Source of the DNA: an uncultured Bacteroidales bacterium
Lineage (GTDB): Bacteria; Bacteroidota; Bacteroidia; Bacteroidales; Paludibacteraceae
Assembly (NCBI GenBank): GCA_946185835.1
Contig: CAMHKW010000005.1
Location: 1-64,000 of the forward strand
DNA length: 64,000 nt
Reading direction: 5' to 3'
Shown: piece after piece, positions 21,801 to 27,866 of the stretch
Numbering within the stretch: the stretch's first letter is position 1
Layout of the letters: every line of letters starts with the position of its first letter
Notes under the pieces: model-generated
What the model was told of the DNA's origin: nothing
Seen by the model: the letters and a program-made list of their open reading frames with translations, nothing else
Databases searched by the model: none
Program-made: the position numbers and the translations under genes

Positions 21801-24800
21801 AGCATTTTCATACCCGGAAGTCTTAACCTCACTTGTGAATGTACCTCCTTTAATTTTTGCCACACCACCGGCATGAGCTGTAACGCCCGTTGCGCCACTT
21901 GCATTTGTCGCATAGACATTGAAGGTTCCGCTCTCCACATTGACTTCCACGTTTGAGTTGCCGTATGAATACACTCCATAAGCTCCGGTATTCATACCAT
22001 TGACAATAAATATTGGATTGCCGGTAACATTAGCCAAACCATAGTTCTCACCGGAAACTGTCATATAGATACCTCTTGCGGTACTCCATGTGCTGCCATC
22101 TTTTATTGCCGTCACGTTGTAGGTACCACCGGTAATATCCGCTGCACCATAGCCATAAACTCCGAATGCCTGACAGCCGTTTACATTTACAGTCAAGCCG
22201 TCTTCCAATGTTGTCTGAACATTACGGCGCATTACTTGTATGCCGGCAGCTTGATATTTGGCATGTGTTGCATTGATTGTACCACCGGATAATGTGGTCT
22301 TTGAATAAGCATATACGCCGGTAGCAGCACCGGCAGCAGTAACAGCATCGCCTTCTTTCTTTGCTTCAATAATACCACCGGTCATTGTGAACACACCGCC
22401 ATTGGTTTGTACGCCGACAGCATTGCAACTTGCATGGGTGTTGTTACACTTTAGACCGCCGCCTTGCAAAATCAATTCGCCGCCTGTAACATTAGCACAA
22501 ATCAGATTCTCACCGCAAGCCCATTTGTTCATCAAGTAACCGTTGCCTGCGGCTGAGTTGTCGGTAACGATGAGTTTGCAATTAGCCTTTGACGGACTGA
22601 CTTTGAGGAATACATTTTTATTGTATGAGGCAGTCGTGTGGTTACCCATGGTCCAGATATGTCCGTTGAGGTCAAGGGTGATGATAGAACCTTCGTTGGC
22701 AGGGTTGAATACCAACTCTGTCATATTACCAACATTGGCTTCGCTACCGAGGTTGCTCAGGATGCGGATAGTTGCCTGTTTGTGCTTCATGGCTTCTGTC
22801 CATGCTACTTGAGCAGAATTATAGCGTGTAGTCGTACCATCAGCTGTTACATCGGCATAGATGGCTTGACAGGCAGCGTAGTAGGTAACATCAGATGCCG
22901 CAATAGCGGGCAAAGGTGTGCCGTTAACGTATTGAGTTCCTCTGTTCCATGTGTCTGTCGCCCAGCCAATCCATTCGCGTTCTGATGTCGCATCTTTATA
23001 GTCAGGACGCTCGCCTGTCCATACCGGCACCTTGCCGCTTTCCACTTGCGTCGTGGCAAGCTTCGTTGCACCGTTAAAGCTCATCCATGTCACGGTATAT
23101 TCATTACCGGCAATTTTCTTTACATATCCGGCATCATAGATGGCTTGCTCTTTTGCCCTAACAACGTCCTTCACCGACTTGCCGGCGGCGATATTAGTTG
23201 TTCCGTTAGGAGCGACATTATAGTAACCGCCAGCCATTGAGAAATTGGCAAGTGTGGCACCTGTGTTATTGATAGTACCATTAGCAGATCCATCGCTATT
23301 CTTCACCATGAACTTACCGCCGTTGATAGTCAGTTTAGGTGCGTTTGCCGTTGTAACATACATACCATAGGCATCGGTGGTCTTGGCTGTTACCTTGAAA
23401 TCACCATCGTTTACCGTACATGTTCCTTTATCGGCATAGATGCCGTATGCTTTATTGGTAGAAAGTGTCTTTACAACGAATGTACCGCCGTTAACCGTAA
23501 CGGTAGGAGTGCCACTTACATAATAAATGCCTGAAGCATCGGAGTTGGCATTGACATTGATAGTGACTCCGGCGTTGATTGTTGTAGTGTTGTTAGCTAC
23601 ATACAGACCTTTAGTATCAGATGTGCCGGCTGTGGTAGTTATCGTACCGCCGCTGATTGTAGTTGTACCGTATGAGATAATACCGCGTGCAGTAGTTGTG
23701 GTTGTGGTACTTGTGATATTGCCGCCATTGATATTGGCTTTAGAACCGGCAGTTACATACACACCATAAGTTATGCTGCCGGCTGAAGCTTTGATAGTGC
23801 CGCCTGTGGTAGTAAATGTGCTGTTTGCATTAGTCAGATTGACACCATAAACGTATTTTGAAGATGTGGAATGAGCGTTAATAGTACCTCCGTTAACATT
23901 GATTGTTCCACCTTCACTATATATACCGCTTACCAATTTATCGGCTGTACCGGTTGATGTAACGTCAATTGTTCCGTCATTGATATTGACGACCGTCGTG
24001 GTGGTCGATGGTATGTTAATACCATGAGATGCACCATTCGATACCGCCTCTACCTTACCGCCGTTCATGGTGAACTTCTGACCGGAATAAAGATGCACTG
24101 CGTTGGAACCTTTCGAGGTATGGGTATTCTCTATATGCACCGTACCGCTGTTCAGAATCAGATGACCTTTGGTGACGTTGATACCATATACAGGATTGTC
24201 GCTGCGCGAGAACTTGGATAGTATCTTACCTGTTCCGGCACCGTTCTGGTCTTTGATGATGAAAGTAGCCGAAGCGTTATTGATGGTAATCATACTGGTT
24301 ACCTTACCGGTGAGAGTATGTCCGTTGAGGTCAAGACCGCAGTTGTTAGCGCCGTCATAGGTAAAAGCAGAGGTAATAGTCAGGTCTTTGAGCAGTCGGA
24401 TGGTTACATTGGTACCTCCGGCTTTGGCTTTGGTTTTAGCTGTTTCAAGTGCATAGACTTGTTCTGTTCCGGCAGAGGTAACGACCTCAGCCACAGGTGT
24501 GGCAAGCGTCCATGCACCACCGCTATACTCGTAGTAGATCTTCACGTTGGTGGCAGAGAGCGAATAATACAAGTCAACGGTGGCGTCGTTCTGCACGGCA
24601 AGCCAATCGCCGTTGTACCATATATACACCGTACCGTCCACCGTATAGGCTTTCTCCTTGCCTGCCACTTTGGTTGCCGGATGCCATACGCAGCCGTCGA
24701 AACAGATATAATATGTAGTGGCTGCTCCGACTTTATGATATGCCTCATCGCCTGTATTCTTCTCTATCTGCACAAAACTGCCGTTAACCAATGCCTTCTT

Positions 24801-27314
24801 CACGCCGCCTATTGTATAGAGACAGTTGGCGTCGATGGTTCCTTCGGGCGCTATGTCGCACCCCTGCTTGTTGTAAATCTTTCCATCAGAGCCGACATAG
24901 CTTTCTATCGGGTCTTCCCCTTCGCTTCCGGCGGTAGTGCCGGTCTTGATATACTGATGCCAAGCACTGTTGAGCGTCCAGTTATACAGATGACCATCGT
25001 CTATTCCATCCCACCAGTTGTCGCAGGTGCCGGCTTTGACGTTAGCCCATTTGTCGCGCAGCTCGAGTCCGGTCTTGTCTTTGGAATATACGGCGCTGAC
25101 GGTCTTGGTGGAGCCACCTGAGCCATATACGTCGCCCGACGAGATATATGTGAAGTCGTAGGTATGGTTGGCTTTCTCCGTACTCTTGTCGCTGGTGAAC
25201 CAGCGGCCGTTGACGTTCTTGTAGGTAGTGGAAGCGGCAGCACGGGTGTAGGTGCCGTTCTCGTTGTGCATGTTAGCCGAGCGGATGTTAACCGTCACCC
25301 TGTCGCTAAGTACCTTACACTGTGTCATGGTGGTATTGGTGGGCAGAGTGCCGTATTTGAGCGTGCCGCCGCCGTTACCGACAATGCTTGCTCCGTGTGC
25401 GGTAGCATACAGACATTGTGCGCCCACATTGACCGTACCATCCACTATCAACGTGGCATCTTCCAGATTGGTCTTCGAGGTTCCTGTACCACGGTCGTAA
25501 TGCGAAGTGAGGTTCTTGTAAGTGCGGTAGTAATATGCGTACATACAGTAAGTATCCCAGTCGTCCGCATCATACATATATACTTTTGCATTGATATTCA
25601 GTGTTGCGCCGGATTTCACTTCTACCACCGCACCGGCATGTGCCGTCATCGGTTTACTTATGGTCAAAGTATTGCCGCTTTTCAGGATTATATGCATGTT
25701 GGCGGGTATAGGAAGATTGTAGTCTGCCGACGAAACCGACTCTCCCAACACATTCAGATTCAATGCATCGACGGTAGCCCCACCACCTAATTCATAGCAT
25801 ACGCGGTCGGTGGTAGGGTCGTACCACTTGCGGAGGGTACCACCTGACGCCAATTTGAAGAGAGATGAGTCGGTATTTTTTGCCACTAAGGGGAAGGTAA
25901 CGGTGAATGTAGAGCCGTTACCGAATATAGCCCAGTGGCATTGGAGTTTAGAGCCATAGGCATAGTTAACGGGAGCTTCGACATTCTGTATGGTATAGCT
26001 TTGGAAGGGGAAGAATTTCCAACTACCTTTGTTGCTATATATTGTAGAAGAAGCCGTACCGCCGCGCCATTCGCCGCATTGGAAGTCCTCCCAAACAGTA
26101 GCGCCTGACGCAGCATTGATAACACCAACGCCCGAAGCATCGGTGTTGTTGCCCTGATCCATATCCTGACCCTTCACGAAGCCCCAAGCGTAGAGGTTAG
26201 AGCCGCTCTGGAGGTTGATAGTACCGCCTCGCGAGAGGTCGAGCACACCTACCGGTCCGCAGACTTGCGATGTAGGGTTACCGCCATTGACGGCTGTTTG
26301 TTGTCCGCCGATACAGATGTTTCCCGAACAATTGATGACGGCATCGGATGCGAGTGTCAGTTTACGGTATGCCGACAGTGCCGGTGCCGAACTTGCAGAG
26401 GTGTAATGTTGCACCTTAGGTGTGGTCATCAGGTTGTAGGTCTCGTTGTAGGGGATGAACAGCGTGACGCCGGATTTGATAGAGTATGTGCCGGCTCCTA
26501 CCACACCGTCGCTCACCACCACTATGATGTTGCCCGACGAAGCATTGGAGTTAGCGGTATTGAGGTTGTCGTACATCTTGCTTGTGCCTTTGATCCAGAA
26601 TGTAGCTTTTCCGTCGTCGGGCACGAATTCGGCACCGATAGTAACATTGGATGTGAAGTTAGGTTCGCAGGTGTTGCCGAAGGCGAACCAGTTTTTGGTG
26701 GTACCGCCGTTGGTGGTGGTGTACCATCCGCGCAGTTTGTAGCCGTCGGCGGGGTGTGCGGTGAGCACAACTTTGCCATCAACGGTGATGGATGCGTAGT
26801 TAGATACGGCGGAGCCGTCGTGGGTTATATCGAACGAGCCTTTGGTAGGCTTCACAAAACTCATCTGTATGATCTTGATGAAGGCGGCGTGCATGTCAAG
26901 GTAGGCGTGCGTGTCGTCCATACCTGCCGTACCCGAGGTCACCGAGCCGCTGACATGTGCGGCACCTGAGCCTTGCAGCGCACCGGTGGAACTATACCAG
27001 CCGATGAACTTATATCCGGCATTGGCAACTGCCCAGAAGTGGTAGGTCGTCTTTTTCTTGTCACCACTGACCTGAGCCTTGGCACTCGGCGTGGTGGTCT
27101 CAGATGTCTGCACCGTGTTGCATGCCTTGTAAGCCGATGCTGCCGGCTCCGACGACGAAGTGCTGACATATACCTTACCGGCGCCGGAGGGGCTGCCGGC
27201 TCGCAAGTAGGCGCGACCGTCGGTGTATGCAGTACCGGCGAAGGTGTTCTCGACTGTTGCAAAAAAGCATCCCATAGCTACAAGGAGCAATACGTACAAT
27301 CCTCTATTTTTCAT
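9852..27314 (-). CDS. Giant modular surface/secreted protein (5820 aa): signal peptide, seven beta-helix modules, InlB/Listeria-Bacteroides-type repeats, T9SS-like C-terminal tail
   Basis: Single open frame. Signal MKNRGLYVLLLVAMGCFFATVENTFA. Seven LDLNxHT-type module motifs followed by dozens of INGGTFxxT/YGVYA repeats. InlB-like ...PTKTGYTFAAWTPAVVATMPAANTTYTATW. C-terminus RKVYHDGYIYIILPNGTVYDTNGKRVEMF. Confidence 0.95.
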   Translation of the reverse strand: MKNRGLYVLLLVAMGCFFATVENTFAGTAYTDGRAYLRAGSPSGAGKVYVSTSSSEPAASAYKACNTVQTSETTTPSAKAQVSGDKKKTTYHFWAVANAGYKFIGWYSSTGALQGSGAAHVSGSVTSGTAGMDDTHAYLDMHAAFIKIIQMSFVKPTKGSFDITHDGSAVSNYASITVDGKVVLTAHPADGYKLRGWYTTTNGGTTKNWFAFGNTCEPNFTSNVTIGAEFVPDDGKATFWIKGTSKMYDNLNTANSNASSGNIIVVVSDGVVGAGTYSIKSGVTLFIPYNETYNLMTTPKVQHYTSASSAPALSAYRKLTLASDAVINCSGNICIGGQQTAVNGGNPTSQVCGPVGVLDLSRGGTINLQSGSNLYAWGFVKGQDMDQGNNTDASGVGVINAASGATVWEDFQCGEWRGGTASSTIYSNKGSWKFFPFQSYTIQNVEAPVNYAYGSKLQCHWAIFGNGSTFTVTFPLVAKNTDSSLFKLASGGTLRKWYDPTTDRVCYELGGGATVDALNLNVLGESVSSADYNLPIPANMHIILKSGNTLTISKPMTAHAGAVVEVKSGATLNINAKVYMYDADDWDTYCMYAYYYRTYKNLTSHYDRGTGTSKTNLEDATLIVDGTVNVGAQCLYATAHGASIVGNGGGTLKYGTLPTNTTMTQCKVLSDRVTVNIRSANMHNENGTYTRAAASTTYKNVNGRWFTSDKSTEKANHTYDFTYISSGDVYGSGGSTKTVSAVYSKDKTGLELRDKWANVKAGTCDNWWDGIDDGHLYNWTLNSAWHQYIKTGTTAGSEGEDPIESYVGSDGKIYNKQGCDIAPEGTIDANCLYTIGGVKKALVNGSFVQIEKNTGDEAYHKVGAATTYYICFDGCVWHPATKVAGKEKAYTVDGTVYIWYNGDWLAVQNDATVDLYYSLSATNVKIYYEYSGGAWTLATPVAEVVTSAGTEQVYALETAKTKAKAGGTNVTIRLLKDLTITSAFTYDGANNCGLDLNGHTLTGKVTSMITINNASATFIIKDQNGAGTGKILSKFSRSDNPVYGINVTKGHLILNSGTVHIENTHTSKGSNAVHLYSGQKFTMNGGKVEAVSNGASHGINIPSTTTTVVNINDGTIDVTSTGTADKLVSGIYSEGGTINVNGGTINAHSTSSKYVYGVNLTNANSTFTTTGGTIKASAGSITYGVYVTAGSKANINGGNITSTTTTTTARGIISYGTTTISGGTITTTAGTSDTKGLYVANNTTTINAGVTINVNANSDASGIYYVSGTPTVTVNGGTFVVKTLSTNKAYGIYADKGTCTVNDGDFKVTAKTTDAYGMYVTTANAPKLTINGGKFMVKNSDGSANGTINNTGATLANFSMAGGYYNVAPNGTTNIAAGKSVKDVVRAKEQAIYDAGYVKKIAGNEYTVTWMSFNGATKLATTQVESGKVPVWTGERPDYKDATSEREWIGWATDTWNRGTQYVNGTPLPAIAASDVTYYAACQAIYADVTADGTTTRYNSAQVAWTEAMKHKQATIRILSNLGSEANVGNMTELVFNPANEGSIITLDLNGHIWTMGNHTTASYNKNVFLKVSPSKANCKLIVTDNSAAGNGYLMNKWACGENLICANVTGGELILQGGGLKCNNTHASCNAVGVQTNGGVFTMTGGIIEAKKEGDAVTAAGAATGVYAYSKTTLSGGTINATHAKYQAAGIQVMRRNVQTTLEDGLTVNVNGCQAFGVYGYGAADITGGTYNVTAIKDGSTWSTARGIYMTVSGENYGLANVTGNPIFIVNGMNTGAYGVYSYGNSNVEVNVESGTFNVYATNASGATGVTAHAGGVAKIKGGTFTSEVKTSGYENAFGVWAQEAGVVNVEGGTFTAIAPQDGGNNDAARINGSATNNTAQLNISGGSFTMTKGGYAVRAFGGTTHISGNPTFTARYGIDIGSWAAATCTATMVVDGGTFNATVGDAVRCYTTSTVKDAGKATEHTDVVTGDLTIWDGKFHSPSSVKPVIVNANTSTSNIKIRGGYYSSYTSSNVSNLTQYVVSPSTAEALASGTTEYTEGYRYRVNTKYNVTFSVNGVNTVKQYNRNETPSFGSTPAINDGNTYDFIGWTPEIAPVTTDATYTAVFKKWEAEIIMPNGTSKRFESFATAWTDAQQLQNCTLRLLSNVNSSVQLTYNPAPPAGTTTEDEAYFTNATTTLDLNNHTLAFTGTANDRFLVINKTGSKFIIDDSSAQKNGVIKYEGTRAGLVMCVATHYGDLELRGGTILARNNNATNTSIGVYPCQATTFTMTGGNIKAYARQSAKGVYTEAGGTEVVNISGGAILASTEYDNAGTPAWGNYSYGVHIRAGAKATLDGTYTVTSHANQDAYGIYAEGTSATAKGEITVKSGTVTAITKTKRVFGAWVNAYGTINIDGGTIDAHSTVADVTSMWNVEGAHCSGNGILNISGGDISSDNGASPIGVSVHGGTTTITGGKITSKTALHAVDYASATQTATVIVNGGTFIATDCAVRAYGLVRESTIKNNANVTINGGYFYSTGSYIVNLRNDAGTNPSTLVLNGGKYFEKSGTTFKNQINALKGATTTINDINETVDGKTYKYQLLTDFTVTWKAGTSYTKSETVRSGKTPSNTEVTSFVRNDSTFYFTGWTPTPSPVISDITYNAEGKYHVAKVKIGSGAWTIYDDFDEAWNDAMAATNANVNITLLNNVTLDDYLAYKPTIANARTTLDLNNFTLTQNSALYSIHVNKADAKLTITDTSDDKGGCIYKKMSSSTSIYGVYVYNGEVIMAGGKVYCENTIDDSGWHPAGGLYNASANAKITVTGGTVEAAAQITAYAITGYGPVNVSGGLVKATVKKYNNARALSQQMNTATITDGTFEAYSTGNATGIYAVMAGAWIGSTAASAQSATVNISGGKFKAQTASSSAFCAFADGVVKKIGEEIVTAHGTLTITGGEFTTLAPAATATQIFSVVSNGARLFDDDHNLIGESRAEAIISGGTFLVDTRDNGAYVVNKNNNDILRCWGTINITGGTFTIYQNSGATGIGCYRGKVTISGNPVFNINGTTQTRGIIAGPWNHSSYCDKDATNNLAEIEVNGGTFNVTATGADGNVIGAWTNGSISSTSATDAAALAGYAMSSKITINGGEFICSGQKMVRTFYQYGPVTGTYGTAKREVFVKGGKFKSQIATFKADGTINTVTGAGANVETGNASVKLAGLTGGYYSNNNHLEAHKADTCKITTLTNADPEHANGYRYKIEPDYQASVTVGSTVTKYIYLKDALDYAKTQDKSTITLLRAVDDYAGSTLYYNPSTAKSCTLDLNGFTFKGQATSGEPDRLLVVSKGGCTFTIKDSSAGKTGKFSHEKSGAAFAAVVYHGTLVLESGTVHCKNTSGGAQALRSTGSDAIIQMTDGKAHAEATGTAYAVNSYGPATITGGLLLAEGADARGVNSQDANADVKVKGNAVIKAIASAETAYGLYVAGGGKLTISENARDTAICTTKAARGAYVGNGQLTISGNAKIRANAGTSSYTVLAQGDNANATIEGGTITSYSSANSASITVYALLGATAHITGGTFYALDNISNASNVSPIRTGDNATMTIDGGTFYGGESGTQFQAVSIRGGETTINGGTFTAATGIRAMDWADATPITGKLTVKGGTFNTTAQAIYVSSKANNSRNAHSEVTIEGGKFKSTGSTIVQMDAAPAGADPSTLTITDGFFNEKTGSTFKNQIANFVSDPYEVFTLEDGDANKTAGYAYEVCQKRVAKVVENGNRTYYTDLKAALDYAKTKANPTITILHDCALTARYTITPTIANWKGTLDLNNKTISTSGSKFEVLQFNKDDALLTITDNSTDKGGRIEHIENAAQQVWGLNILKGEVKLLAGTIYVKNNNAGDATSTKVGICANSATAKLTMSGGKVEVVGAANVQGININYGTINMSGGEVIASTELTTGTLGNNAYGMFINNTSANPITISENTKYTVKAGTGAYGICESKAGDTFNLTGGTFDVTANSGSAYGIYLANASTINANNLTFNVEAKTADKAYGIYASGTNAKAIIENSTYNVTAKTSIAYGFYSGASADIQFKSGTVKATSYGENAAGVHLESAGKATVKDGTFTVTSNGNGAYGVEVATNAGAAKADIEGGTFTITTGTHATTDYWNIEGVRIWGSSPNAVVNISGGSFTVTNKSHTTSAIAIRTYSGTVNISGNPIVNAATHAIYAAANQYVSNHTAYFNISGGTFISGSTCIYAQQFTKESNVNKADVTITGGKFKSGSPTIAVVTNTNNLKLQGGYYSHNTNLENYCVAPKHCVPMTAAEIAAVGSDYKYKVVDAYTLTWTTDGDALTGTYTQGITAVGAAITAPATPTKTGYTFAAWTPAVVATMPAANTTYTATWTANTNTAYTVKHYQQNIADDEYTLFETENLTGTTDASVTPAVKTYTGFTAPATQTVTILPDGTRVVEYRYTRNKYTLTWNLSGGTVTTAGTGAAKDATGTPSIDIKYGATITVPKVARDGYQFDGWDATPAATMPAEAQTYTAGWTIYVASVKIGSTTTYHTTLADAFEKAKTGNNAEITMLQDVEGLTTQLQYNPTTAYKCTLDLHNHKVEGTIYSLLYIDKNKSTFTITDKSAEKEGQIGSVYTGTAVDNATRYGVYVNAGNLVLEEGTIYFENRRPRTDGTSLGAVAVGVNRAVGYTFTMNGGAVEAKGNYRAYGVYSNGTTKINGGTVKATVPAGTNHGIAYGVAAFANTTTIYDGATITVEAPTAAYGVASLSSTNSRTGAAYKSTLTVEGGTINVTTTTGKNAYGAYTIPATRTITKTETDYTPGEYGTESTLNIHGGTFNVTSHTSGAYGVYAGLGAFYTKTTPNEVKTLYQSTAEITGGKFNVKTAETTGTSTAVGVRSFGQTIISGGTFDIKANTSTAYGVHVYKGKTTINGNPSFTVRANATVYGASAGETPSETTGMPYDGELEINGGTFDVATTSKASADNNSVYGVRAYANKRQITSTNSGYYIGNYASAGTVTVNGGEFVVDGNSAIAGIICSGTVTQAAATISGTACPAASATAKMTVNGGKFKVTGTSSVFATNNAATTANFKLQGGWFNIKDNTSYLQKYVAPTNKTSEYYVFDLPASEAPYKYEVAKGYEIIFKDGDNNTLVNTDAPHTGNIWKEGTTPTYNGTTPTKTQTQAESYTFNDTWSPAIVAVSQNAEYTAQFNTTLRSLGTWLDIVDWTADANGKVTGCQLNMNGYSSPTSKSNWVLLCDGHEYNKELRNTDRTLDLSFSALNPGDEFVIEARNNDKSATESYHLYKVPIVVNKDANVSTLPTDKANTVVVRQGTLTIDNNVSIDTVSVAPGAKLKIAKDKKLTIGGRLTLRTRTQKDIDYRAPELINNGTLAFNDGAKFYYSRIVADKQHLYPIGFPFDVDLTKVTLTNGITIARGTDFALQYYDGESRAANGVGGNWKLYSKDAGNTMNAKQGYLLLSTSAFYREYLFPMTYDANAAATVGVTAHPSASAANEGWNVVVSPFTTTSDITAPFPSQTLKISKLYEDNVNYYQDVARDLEPAVPFYLQVENSGNLSFAATSSNIVRRRAHAYTSSSNDVDYSDNSIEEQWLRLRFAQPMAPAEPTSLTSNSASGLTSNSESGLSKDVTNIFLHPTRFSADYETELDVVKLTTSGSKPLVYTSLSCGDLAFAAVPDDMAQAGLPVTVNAAQEGIYLFSLEPTEYMSRLDHVYLYDAEQDLLVDLLEDDYIAQTEQGVTRDRFILRTVFRQPGIATNLENLNGGLSNGENGDAGANGGLQNGDAGANGENGGLLNGGADAQPRKVYHDGYIYIILPNGTVYDTNGKRVEMF

Positions 27315-27340
27315 AATCGTTCTGTTTTTTCTTTTCTTTA

Positions 27341-27419
27341 GATGTTCCGGAATTTCGGTGTTCCGGCGTTCCGGTGTTCCGATGTTTCGGCATTCCGGTG
27401 TTCCGATGTTCCGGCTTTA
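27341..27419. repeat. 8-bp-period degenerate tandem array (TTYCGGNN)
   Basis: ttccggaa|tttcggtg|ttccggcg|ttccggtg|ttccgatg|tttcggca|ttccggtg|ttccgatg, between the giant ORF start and the 27430 hairpin. Confidence 0.9.
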
Positions 27420-27429
27420 TGGTGCATGC

Positions 27430-27463
27430 AAAAAACGCCAAGTAGCACGGATGCTACCTGACG
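27430..27463 (-). terminator. Intrinsic-terminator-like hairpin upstream of the giant gene (possible attenuator)
   Basis: Minus strand CGTCAGGTAGCA-TCCG-TGCTACTTGGCG followed by T6; 12 pairs including two G-U pairs valid only in minus-strand RNA. Confidence 0.75.
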
Positions 27464-27479
27464 TAGTTAGGTGTATATT

Positions 27480-27570
27480 GTAAAGTGTTGATTATTAGCC
27501 CAATGGGGGGGGGTGAAAATACCAAACGTCATAGCGAGAGACTCGTTATGACTACTTAGTGGCAAAGTCG
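27480..27570. repeat. Copy B of paired poly-G/hairpin element
   Basis: G9 at 27505-27513, hairpin GTCATAGCGAG-AGA-CTCGTTATGAC at 27528-27552, then CTTAGTGGC. Confidence 0.85.
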
Positions 27571-27641
27571 ATATCGGGCTTGTCAGTTCATGGTAATATG
27601 GGCTTTGCTTAAACTCGGTTTTCATCAGTACGATACCCTTG

Positions 27642-27700
27642 AATAACGTGGGTTAGTCTAAATAACGTGGGTTAGTCTAAAATAACGGCTGTTAATCTAA
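27642..27700. repeat. 19-bp direct repeats AATAACGTGGGTTAGTCTA (two exact plus one degenerate)
   Basis: Exact copies at 27642-27660 and 27661-27679; AATAACGGCTGTTAATCTAA follows. Confidence 0.9.
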
Positions 27701-27736
27701 TGTATACAATATCTGCGAAAATATCCAAATTGCGCA

Positions 27737-27767
27737 CAAAATTATTAAATCTTTTCTAAATGGCAAA
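27737..27767 (-). promoter_or_regulatory. Candidate promoter of giant gene
   Basis: Minus strand TTTG (27767-27764), N19, TAATTTTG (27744-27737). Confidence 0.65.
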
Positions 27768-27796
27768 ATGTTTTTGCTTTTTTTCTTGTTGTTGAG

Positions 27797-27866
27797 GTTC
27801 GGTTTTTCGGTATTCCTGTATTCCGGCAATCCGATGTCCCGGCAATCCGAGATTCCGTGGTCTTAT
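27797..27866. repeat. 8-bp-period array overlapping the porX 3' end
   Basis: tttcggta|ttcctgta|ttccggca|atccgatg|tcccggca|atccgaga|ttccgtgg. Confidence 0.8.

Noticed and set aside
9927-27341. Many plus-strand ORFs of 60-267 aa antisense to the giant gene (e.g. 24318-25121, 26265-26969)
   Set aside because: Shadow ORFs from a repetitive, stop-poor complementary strand; Cys/Val/Gly-rich nonsense composition, no recognisable domains.
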